Shown: positions 7,165-12,457 of the stretch, piece after piece
How the letters are laid out: every line of letters begins with the position of its first letter
How positions within the stretch are numbered: position 1 is the first letter of the stretch
Origin: an uncultured Desulfomonile sp.
GTDB lineage: Bacteria; Desulfobacterota; Desulfomonilia; Desulfomonilales; Desulfomonilaceae
Direction of reading: 5' to 3'
Assembly: GCA_903920415.1 (NCBI GenBank)
Contig: CAIXMD010000191.1
Location: 1-12,457, forward strand
Length of the DNA: 12,457 nt
Notes under the pieces: generated by a model
What the model saw: only the letters and a program-made list of their open reading frames with translations
The model's database searches: none
What the model was told of the DNA's origin: nothing
Made by a program: the position numbers and the translations under genes

Positions 7165-7180
7165 CAGATTAATTAATCTG
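7165..7180. repeat. Perfect 16-bp palindrome
   Basis: CAGATTAATTAATCTG is identical on both strands, two 8-bp arms with no spacer. It lies 110 bases after the tRNA and about 260 bases before the ankyrin gene. Its length and symmetry suit a site for a dimeric DNA-binding protein, but the AT-rich centre raises the chance of coincidence. Confidence 0.6.
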
Positions 7181-7219
7181 TTCAGCTTGATGAATATCAT
7201 GCAGAGTGGGGAATGACTA

Positions 7220-7395
7220 ATGTTTAAAAATTCAAAATGGTGGGCATCATCGACAAGCCGCGTGTTAAACACTGCGAGGCGCTATGAAAAGAAATGATTT
7301 CAAGTACTGGCAATGTTCGGGGTTACCGCGCCCGTATCCACATGAATGGACTGAAAATGGCAACCGGTAAAAAAATTCCATCGGAACATTGCTGA
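7220..7395 (+). other. Overlapping mini-ORFs, possible gene remnant or leader peptides
   Basis: Three short frames run in the same direction: 7220-7297 (25 residues, from MFKNSKWWASSTSRV), 7284-7370 (28 residues, from MKRNDFKYWQCSGL) and 7294-7395 (33 residues, from MISSTGNVRGYRARIHMNG). The stop of the first and the start of the third share ATGA at 7294-7297, which could be translational coupling or mark a frameshift in a decayed gene. GAGG at 7276-7279 could serve the second frame. None matches a family I recognise. They may be real small genes, a broken gene or chance; annotation as coding is not secure. Confidence 0.25.
7310..7392. repeat. Nested inverted repeats, possible structured RNA
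   Basis: GCAATGTTC (7310-7318) pairs with GAACATTGC (7384-7392). Inside it TTACCG (7323-7328) pairs with CGGTAA (7365-7370), and inside that TCCA (7337-7340) with TGGA (7347-7350) around a 6-base loop. Together they would fold an 83-base nested hairpin ending 51 bases before the ankyrin start. A 9-bp repeat at this spacing is expected a few times by chance in a window this size, so only the nesting makes it notable. Confidence 0.3.
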
Positions 7396-7443
7396 TCCCC
7401 AAATAAAACGACTTTTCAGTGAACAACTCTGAGGAGATTACAA

Positions 7444-8103
7444 ATGCCCAAAATGATTGTAGCGTTGGTGACTGGCTTTGTCATTATCCTTCTAACTGGC
7501 ACGAGCATCGTTAAGGCAGAAGACAAGAATATGGCTTTGATACTCGCTGCCGCCCAAGGCAATTTGGTCGAGGTCAACCGTCTGTTCAATAATGGAGCAA
7601 GTGTTAATGCCAAGAATGAGGAAGGCAGCACCGCGTTAATGGCGGCTTCTGAGAAAGGTCATCTTGAAGTGGTGGAGGTTCTTCTCAGTAAAGGAGCGAA
7701 AGTTAATGCCAAGAATGAGCGGTCTACGGCTTTGATGTTGGCTTCTCGGGAAAGTCATCTTGAGGTGGTAAAGCTTCTTCTTGAAAAAGGGGCGAGCGTG
7801 AACACGAGAAACGAAATACATGGAGCTACGGCACTGATGCTGGCTTCTTGGGAAGGTCATCTTGAGGTGGTAAAGGTCCTTCTTGATAAACGAGCGGACA
7901 TTAATGCTAAGAACGCGGATGGGCTTACGGCTTTGATGCTGGCTTCTCAGGGAGGTGACCTTGAGGTGGTAAAGGTCCTTCTTGATAGACGAGCGAATGT
8001 CAACGTTAAGAACGGGAAGGGTCAGACAGCACTGTGGCTGGCTTCTAGGTGGGACCGCCATGAAGTGGTGAATCTTCTGAGAGCTTATGGAGCGAGACAA
8101 TAA
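7444..8103 (+). CDS. Exported ankyrin-repeat protein
   Basis: A 219-residue protein with a Sec signal peptide (residues 1-25, MPKMIVALVTGFVIILLTGT then SIVKA, predicted cleavage after Ala25), so it probably acts in the periplasm or outside the cell. The rest is ankyrin repeats of 32-34 residues: about 30-61, 62-93, 94-127, 128-160, 161-193, and a shorter last one at 194-219. Each keeps the pattern TALMLAS...HLEVVKLLL...GA.VNAKN. Ankyrin repeats bind other proteins; no catalytic domain is present. Repeats 4 and 5 share a 28-base identical stretch at 99-base spacing (7861-7888 and 7960-7987), pointing to recent duplication. GAGGAG (7431-7436) seven bases before the ATG fixes the start. It converges on the molybdenum hydroxylase operon. 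The partner is unknown; exported bacterial ankyrin proteins have been linked to periplasmic stress protection as well as to effectors. Confidence 0.92.
   Translation: MPKMIVALVTGFVIILLTGTSIVKAEDKNMALILAAAQGNLVEVNRLFNNGASVNAKNEEGSTALMAASEKGHLEVVEVLLSKGAKVNAKNERSTALMLASRESHLEVVKLLLEKGASVNTRNEIHGATALMLASWEGHLEVVKVLLDKRADINAKNADGLTALMLASQGGDLEVVKVLLDRRANVNVKNGKGQTALWLASRWDRHEVVNLLRAYGARQ
7825..8022 (+). repeat. Tandem 99-bp DNA repeat within the ankyrin gene
   Basis: Two adjacent 99-base units (from 7825 and 7924) encode ankyrin repeats 4 and 5. Their longest identical run is 28 bases (7861-7888 versus 7960-7987), continuing after one mismatch. Identity that includes synonymous positions suggests a recent duplication or gene conversion, and such units may vary in number between strains. 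Confidence 0.75.
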
Positions 8104-8142
8104 TTTTTTTGGGTAATGCTCACTGCAGGGTTCGGGTCATTC

Positions 8143-8163
8143 TTGAGCAACTATGGTGCTCAA
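8143..8163. terminator. Hairpin between convergent genes, possible bidirectional terminator
   Basis: TTGAGCA (8143-8149) and TGCTCAA (8157-8163) are perfect 7-bp arms around a 7-base loop, in the 65-base gap between the ankyrin stop and the molybdopterin-subunit stop. No T-run follows on either strand, so it is at best a weak intrinsic terminator; the position between two stops is the main support. Confidence 0.4.
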
Positions 8164-8168
8164 AGTGG

Positions 8169-10532
8169 TCAGTCCCGGGTAGCAGGATCCAATCGTTTCA
8201 GTTGCTTAGCCAGTCCTTTGAGGATTTTTTCCGGGGTAAAAGGGGTGGAATAAAGCCTTACTCCCACGGCGTCGTACACGGCGTTGCCAATCGCAGCGAG
8301 GATACCCGAGACATAACCCTCCCCTACTTCCTTTGTCCGGTACGGTCGGCCTGACTCATAGCTTTCGGTAATCACGTCAATGTGCTCTGATAAAGCTAAA
8401 TTGTGAATGCAAGGCATATGATAGTCCAGCCAACTCGGGTTGAGGGTTCTCCCTTCCTTCATCAGTACCTCTTCCATGAAAGCATGACCCAGGGCCATCG
8501 ATACCTGTCCGTCAATCTGGCCTTCCACCAGTAGGGGATTAATGGGAAAACCACAGTCGTGTGCAGTTACCGCCCTTAGTAAACGAACCAGACCTGTCTC
8601 CGTATCGACCTCCACCTCGGCTACCTGAGCGTCGAATGCGTAGTTTTCGCTCCAACGGCCCTTTGTCGTTGCCAAACTCGGAGGGTTTGGTTCGTCGCGC
8701 ATGGTCCGCCAGTGCCCTTGACCAATCACCGGGTCGCCACGGTTCTTGAGGAGGCTTGCAGCAACCAGTTCCTGATAACTGAGTCTTTGGCTCGGATAAC
8801 CTTTCACGTATACGCTCTTGTCTTCTACCACCAGGTGTTCGCTACGCGCTTGCATCGCCTCGGCTGCAATCTCAAGCAACTTCTCGCGTACCCTGGAGGC
8901 AGCCTCCCGCGCGGCGTTTCCGGACACGTAAGCTCCGCCGCTTATCCATTGTCCAATGTCTACGGGAGTTGTCTCCGTATCCCCGGCCATCACCTGAATC
9001 TCTTCCACTGGTACTCTTAGCTCTTCGGCCACGATTTGGCTCAGGATTGTCTCTGCGCCCTGGCCTATGTCCAGTGCTCCGGTCAGCATGGTTACCGTGC
9101 CGTCGTCGTTCATTTTCACGATTACCGAAGAGCTGTTCGGATAGATGAGTGCGCCGCCGAAGTAAGCGCTGACACCCATGCCGATACCTCGGCGAAATCT
9201 ACCATTGGAGGCAGCCACCTTTCTGCTGTGCCCATATTTTGTGAGGAATTGCGTATGATCCGCCACCTTGCGGATGCACTCGGACAGTCCACAATTGTGA
9301 ACGTTGTCACCATTGGGTAATTGCTCATGCGGCTGCCGGGCATTCTTCAAACGAATCTCAATAGGGTCCAGTTTCAGTTCTTCAGCTATCATGTCCAGTT
9401 GCGATTCTATAGCAAAACGCATCTTGGGCGCACCATGACCTCGTTGAGGAGCTCGGACCGGATTGTTTGTATAAACGGCGTAGCCTTCATACTTGAGGTT
9501 TTGCACCCGGTACGGCAGCATAGCAAAACCCCACGCCAGAAAGACAATCACAATCCCGCTGCCCCGGTAAGCCCCGCAGTTGTTGATGACCCTTAGCTGT
9601 TGCGCCATGAGAGTTCCGTCTGATTTCACACCGGTTCTGAGTTCAATTCTCAGAGGCTGGGAGTGCCGATACGCAGTGAAGATCTCCTCGCGTGTAGCCA
9701 CGATCTTAACGGGACGAGAGGTTTTCATCGAAAGCAGGGCCGCACAGTACTCGTGGGAAAAAAGGTCTATTTTCCCTCCAAATGCCCCACCAACATATGC
9801 TTTCTGAACCCGCACGGCGGAAAGAGGCAAACCCAATGTTCGTGCGAGTTTTTCACGCTTAATGAAAGCCCCTTGCGACGAGGTCCAAACGTTGAGTTGC
9901 CCGCCGAGTTCATAGCTGGCGACCGTCGCCTGGGACTCCAAGTAACCGTGAGTGCGAAGTTGGCTTTCGAAGCAGTTTTCGGCAATGTAGTCGGATTGGG
10001 AGAATCCTCGCTCGACATCTCCCCATTCGGATTCTGTTTTTCCACCAATGTTATGGAAAGGCTCTCTCACCTTAGGGTGGGTCGGATGGATTTCTGGAGC
10101 GTCCGGGTGCATGGCCTCGATTGGATCAAACACCGCAGGTAAGGGTTCATAGTCCACATGGATAAGACCGAGCGCCTCCTCGGCTGCATATGGATCGACG
10201 GCCGCTACCGCTGCGACTTCTTCGCCGATGAATCGCACTTTGTCGATGGCCAGACCCAACTGATCGGGAGGGTAGCGTCGAGCCGATTCTACAAAAGCGT
10301 GCTTGATCCCCAGGGTGTCAGAACCGGTGATCACCGACTTTACACCGAGGACACGCTCAGCCCGCGATGCATCGATATGCAAAATTCGCGCATAAGGGTG
10401 TGGGCTGCGGAGGATGCGCCCCACCAGCATCCCAGGCAAGCGGAGGTCTACAGTATACATGGCTTTGCCGGTGACTTTTTGCGGACCATCTTTGCGCATA
10501 ACCCGCTTCCCGACATATAGAAGCTCGCTCAT
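8169..10532 (-). CDS. hcrA: Xanthine oxidase-family molybdopterin subunit, 4-hydroxybenzoyl-CoA reductase alpha-like
   Basis: The 787-residue large subunit of a heterotrimeric molybdenum hydroxylase; it binds the molybdopterin cofactor and the substrate. The N-terminal a/b-hammerhead domain (about 10-130) is followed by Mo-binding domains. Key marks are VGGAFGGK (247-254), NNPVRAPQRGHGAPKM (356-371) in the molybdopterin-binding region, and ALDIGQGAETILSQIVAEEL. Near the C-terminus is KEVGEGYV, whose Glu738 matches the catalytic glutamate of the family. The cysteine motif of CO dehydrogenase (near AYRC.FR) is absent. Family assignment is firm; reductase type is inferred from the FAD subunit encoded two genes upstream. 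ATG 10532 is three bases after the [2Fe-2S] subunit stop, with GGGAGG at 10544-10539 inside that gene, so the two are coupled. The substrate is unproven: aromatic acyl-CoA is the best-known choice, but the UxaA neighbour leaves room for others. Confidence 0.88.
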   Translation of the reverse strand: MSELLYVGKRVMRKDGPQKVTGKAMYTVDLRLPGMLVGRILRSPHPYARILHIDASRAERVLGVKSVITGSDTLGIKHAFVESARRYPPDQLGLAIDKVRFIGEEVAAVAAVDPYAAEEALGLIHVDYEPLPAVFDPIEAMHPDAPEIHPTHPKVREPFHNIGGKTESEWGDVERGFSQSDYIAENCFESQLRTHGYLESQATVASYELGGQLNVWTSSQGAFIKREKLARTLGLPLSAVRVQKAYVGGAFGGKIDLFSHEYCAALLSMKTSRPVKIVATREEIFTAYRHSQPLRIELRTGVKSDGTLMAQQLRVINNCGAYRGSGIVIVFLAWGFAMLPYRVQNLKYEGYAVYTNNPVRAPQRGHGAPKMRFAIESQLDMIAEELKLDPIEIRLKNARQPHEQLPNGDNVHNCGLSECIRKVADHTQFLTKYGHSRKVAASNGRFRRGIGMGVSAYFGGALIYPNSSSVIVKMNDDGTVTMLTGALDIGQGAETILSQIVAEELRVPVEEIQVMAGDTETTPVDIGQWISGGAYVSGNAAREAASRVREKLLEIAAEAMQARSEHLVVEDKSVYVKGYPSQRLSYQELVAASLLKNRGDPVIGQGHWRTMRDEPNPPSLATTKGRWSENYAFDAQVAEVEVDTETGLVRLLRAVTAHDCGFPINPLLVEGQIDGQVSMALGHAFMEEVLMKEGRTLNPSWLDYHMPCIHNLALSEHIDVITESYESGRPYRTKEVGEGYVSGILAAIGNAVYDAVGVRLYSTPFTPEKILKGLAKQLKRLDPATRD

Positions 10533-10535
10533 GCT

Positions 10536-11024
10536 TTACCTCCCAGACGGACTGGCTGTCGAGAGCCTCGCGGCTGCCTCATGAATCGCTTCCACTATCT
10601 TGTTGTAGCCGGTGCATCGGCAAAAATTGCCTTCCAGAGCCTTTTTTATCTCATGTTTCGTGGGATTGGGGCATTCATTAAGCAACGCCGTGACCGTAAG
10701 AACCATCCCCGGCGTGCAAAATCCGCACTGCACAGCCCCCTTTTCCAGGAATGCCTGCTGTACAGGAGTTAGCCCCTCACCGTCGGCGAGTCCCTCGATG
10801 GTAGTAATCTTCTTATTCACGCATTGCGCTGCAAGGAGCAGGCACGCCAGCTTCGGCTTTTCGTTTATCAATACCGTGCATGCCCCGCATTCTCCACTGC
10901 CGCACGCCTCTTTTGTACCCGTGAGGGCCAGATGGTCGCGTAAGACTTCGAGCAGGGTCGTTTGAGGCTCGACCATCAACTCGAATAATTCGTCATTGAT
11001 TCTCAACTCGATAATGGTTTTCAT
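10536..11024 (-). CDS. hcrC: [2Fe-2S] subunit of molybdenum hydroxylase, 4-hydroxybenzoyl-CoA reductase gamma-like
   Basis: A 162-residue electron-transfer subunit with two [2Fe-2S] clusters. The N-terminal plant-type ferredoxin domain has CGSGECGAC (Cys41, 46, 49) and Cys61 in KLACLLLAAQC. The C-terminal helical domain has CGFCTPG (Cys100, 103) and NFCRCTGY (Cys135, 137), the cluster nearest the molybdenum. All eight ligands are present and the length is typical. The frame is open further upstream to 11090, which would overlap the FAD gene. ATG 11024 is preferred because the protein then begins at the conserved MKTIIELRIN strand, AAGGT lies eight bases upstream, and the gene starts 25 bases after the FAD-subunit stop. 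It passes electrons between the FAD subunit and the molybdenum centre. Confidence 0.92.
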   Translation of the reverse strand: MKTIIELRINDELFELMVEPQTTLLEVLRDHLALTGTKEACGSGECGACTVLINEKPKLACLLLAAQCVNKKITTIEGLADGEGLTPVQQAFLEKGAVQCGFCTPGMVLTVTALLNECPNPTKHEIKKALEGNFCRCTGYNKIVEAIHEAAARLSTASPSGR

Positions 11025-11049
11025 AGCACGTGACCTTGAGATAGAGTTT

Positions 11050-12042
11050 TCAATGTCGAGGAATCCGGCTGCAAGCTGAAGTGAGAGCATCCCGAGTAAG
11101 GGATCTCAAGCATGCTTTCAAGTAAGATGCCGAAAAACCGTGATGCGGAATAGGTCTGATTTCATCTGCGGCAGTTCGGCCGGCATCATTGAATAGATCG
11201 TCGGAGAGCTTCTGCCCTATAAGCAGGGACTCAGTCTTTTTCAATCGGATCGGCGTAGCTGCGACGGCTCCGACAGTTATTCTTGCATTCGAACAAGTTG
11301 AACCGTCCTCTTGGACATCGAGAACAACGGCTAAGTTAATAGCAGCAAATTCCAGCCCTCCACGAATCGTGAACTTAGAAAAAGCGGTTCCACGCAATCC
11401 GGAGTTTATTGGTATTCTCACGGCAACCAGGAGATCTTGTCGGGAGAGAGTGCATGGATGCAGCGGGTTCCCTGTATAGAACTCGTCGATTGGTATTCGC
11501 TTAGGGCTTCCATTTGACAGGACCTCTACTGAAGCATCCAATGAAAACAGGACCGGAGCGGTATCGGCCACAAAGACTGCCCAACATTGTTTTCCCTTGG
11601 GAATGAAATAACAACGATCTCCATTGCGCTTGAAGCAAGGTTCCACAAACTGGTACGAGTGTTGCTGGTTATAGTACATGCAGCGAGTCTCAAGGCACAG
11701 ATTGCCGCCGAGTGTCCCCATATTTCGGATCTGGTATGAACCGACGGCATAGGCGGCCTCTGCCAGCCCAAAGGCATTTTGCCGAATGATTTCAGACCTT
11801 GCTACATCCGTTAGACTCATGAGGCTGTCCAATAAGAGAAATCCATCCGAATCCACAGGTTCAAAGACAGGCAGGTTACTGAGGCCGATTACATAGCTAG
11901 GTGATTCCAGGCCGTACTTCATGCGAGGCAGAACGTCCGTTCCTCCAGCCATTATTCTGGCAGCGGCTTCATGTTTGCCGAGAAGCTCGGTCGCCTGTTC
12001 AATGGATTTCGGCTGCAAAAGCTGGAATCTTGGAAGAAGCAT
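11050..12042 (-). CDS. hcrB: FAD subunit of molybdenum hydroxylase with an extra [4Fe-4S] loop, 4-hydroxybenzoyl-CoA reductase beta-like
   Basis: A 330-residue FAD-binding subunit of the xanthine oxidase/CO dehydrogenase medium-subunit family. FAD-binding marks are AGGTDVLPRMK (32-42) and NMGTLGGNLC (107-116). An insertion follows with Cys121, Cys136, Cys144 and Cys153 (TRCMYYNQ, EPCFKRN, DRCYF, KQCWAV). The spacing of 15, 8 and 9 is nearly that of the loop holding an additional [4Fe-4S] cluster in the beta subunit of Thauera 4-hydroxybenzoyl-CoA reductase. Ordinary xanthine dehydrogenase and CO dehydrogenase FAD subunits lack it. In the known enzyme this cluster lets electrons enter from low-potential ferredoxin so the enzyme runs as a reductase. 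AGGAG six bases before ATG 12042 supports the start. It lies 54 bases after the UxaA-family gene and 25 before the [2Fe-2S] subunit. The subtype is well supported; the substrate is not. Confidence 0.9.
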   Translation of the reverse strand: MLLPRFQLLQPKSIEQATELLGKHEAAARIMAGGTDVLPRMKYGLESPSYVIGLSNLPVFEPVDSDGFLLLDSLMSLTDVARSEIIRQNAFGLAEAAYAVGSYQIRNMGTLGGNLCLETRCMYYNQQHSYQFVEPCFKRNGDRCYFIPKGKQCWAVFVADTAPVLFSLDASVEVLSNGSPKRIPIDEFYTGNPLHPCTLSRQDLLVAVRIPINSGLRGTAFSKFTIRGGLEFAAINLAVVLDVQEDGSTCSNARITVGAVAATPIRLKKTESLLIGQKLSDDLFNDAGRTAADEIRPIPHHGFSASYLKACLRSLTRDALTSACSRIPRH

Positions 12043-12096
12043 AATTCACTCCTGGGGAAATGCATTTCGACTCGTCATGGGTCTGCAAGAGTAAAA

Positions 12097-12457
12097 TCAG
12101 GCACTCCTATAAAGCTTGGTAATGACATATTCCTCGTGGCCCAGGACCTCCTGGGCCGTCAATCTACCGTTACAGGTTCTCACCATTAATTCAAGCAGGT
12201 TGTCGCCGGATTCATCGAGGGACATCTCGCCACGGAGTATTGCGGAACAGTCATAATCAATGTGCTCAGACATTGAAGAAACGGTGAGAGGGTTGGCACA
12301 AAGCTTAATGACTGGTTCCACGGGGTTCCCCACGATATTTCCCTGACCGGTGGGGAAGAAGTGGCAGACGAATCCTGCCGCCGCCCACAGTGTCACGGCT
12401 TCTGCTGCCGCGGATGAGGTATCCATGAACCAGAGTCCTGGACCGGTAGGCGTTTCC
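12097..12457 (-). CDS. UxaA-family (altronate dehydratase type) enzyme, C-terminal part only
   Basis: The gene enters from beyond the window end; about 119 C-terminal residues are visible and the frame stays open to the edge (ETPTGPGLWFMDT), so the ATG at 12426 is internal. The sequence matches the C-terminal region of the UxaA/GarD family, including GPGLWFMDTSSAAAEA, HFFPTGQGNIVGNPVEPVIK and LCANPLTV. These enzymes dehydrate sugar acids such as D-altronate or galactarate to 2-keto-3-deoxy acids using a metal centre, in the cytoplasm. The gene ends 54 bases before the molybdenum hydroxylase FAD subunit on the same strand, so it is probably first or near-first in that operon. Whether a small SAF-domain partner lies upstream cannot be seen. 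The exact substrate cannot be assigned from this fragment. Confidence 0.88.
   Translation of the reverse strand, partial: ETPTGPGLWFMDTSSAAAEAVTLWAAAGFVCHFFPTGQGNIVGNPVEPVIKLCANPLTVSSMSEHIDYDCSAILRGEMSLDESGDNLLELMVRTCNGRLTAQEVLGHEEYVITKLYRSA

Larger units (their letters stand above)
7056..7443. other. Non-coding or degraded stretch between tRNA-Gly and the ankyrin gene
   Basis: About 390 bases without a convincing gene. It holds the perfect palindrome at 7165-7180, short overlapping reading frames at 7220-7395, nested inverted repeats at 7310-7392, and at its end the ribosome binding site of the ankyrin gene (GAGGAG, 7431-7436). No consensus promoter stands out for the ankyrin gene. Confidence 0.6.

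Noticed and set aside
7636..8100. 154-codon minus-strand frame with repeats of LYHLKMTFPRSQHQ
   Set aside because: The repetition simply mirrors the ankyrin DNA repeats on the other strand; no start signal or recognisable fold.
8169..12042. Aerobic CO dehydrogenase (CoxMSL) or ordinary xanthine dehydrogenase
   Set aside because: The CO dehydrogenase active-site cysteine motif is absent from the large subunit and the FAD subunit has the extra four-cysteine loop of the reductase branch.
12097..12426. Complete 109-residue gene starting at ATG 12426
   Set aside because: The frame continues upstream to the window edge with family-conserved residues (TGPGLWF), so this ATG is internal to a longer UxaA-family gene.

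Overview
The window reads as chromosomal DNA of an anaerobic Gram-negative bacterium, most likely a deltaproteobacterium-type lineage (Desulfobacterota) such as a syntroph or sulfate reducer. This is inferred from gene content, not from a marker gene: a heptosyltransferase-type GT9 protein (lipopolysaccharide), an EF-G paralogue, a short anaerobe-type MOSC protein, and a three-subunit molybdenum hydroxylase of the 4-hydroxybenzoyl-CoA reductase type. No transposase, integrase, CRISPR array or phage gene is visible.

Layout. (1) Positions 1-65, minus strand: only the first 21 codons of an exported protein, with a signal peptide and a good ribosome binding site. (2) 319-2436, plus: a membrane-anchored or exported protein with a sulfatase-modifying-factor (FGE-sulfatase) domain, TPR-like helices, a PDZ domain and a basic tail. 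(3) 2514-3584, plus: GT9 heptosyltransferase. (4) 3839-6406, plus: an EF-G-like GTPase followed with no gap by a MOSC-domain protein, behind a candidate promoter near 3741-3770. (5) 6576-6767, plus: a 63-residue helix-turn-helix-like protein ending in a textbook Rho-independent terminator. (6) 6981-7055: tRNA-Gly(GCC) with its own strong promoter. (7) 7056-7443: no clear gene, but a perfect 16-bp palindrome, overlapping mini-ORFs and nested inverted repeats. (8) 7444-8103, plus: an exported ankyrin-repeat protein. (9) 12457-8169, minus: an operon with the C-terminal end of a UxaA-family (altronate dehydratase type) enzyme, then the FAD, [2Fe-2S] and molybdopterin subunits of a molybdenum hydroxylase.

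How the genes work together. The best supported functional unit is the minus-strand operon. Its FAD subunit carries four cysteines spaced almost as in the extra [4Fe-4S] loop known from 4-hydroxybenzoyl-CoA reductase, which marks it as the reductase branch of the xanthine oxidase family rather than an ordinary xanthine dehydrogenase or CO dehydrogenase. Its pairing with a UxaA-family enzyme is not explained by aromatic degradation and leaves the substrate open. The MOSC protein may serve molybdenum cofactor chemistry in the same cell, but that link is inference. I see no clear evidence of a wholly new defence or mobile system; the most unusual points are the reductase/UxaA operon, the FGE-TPR-PDZ fusion, and the structured segment between the tRNA and the ankyrin gene.
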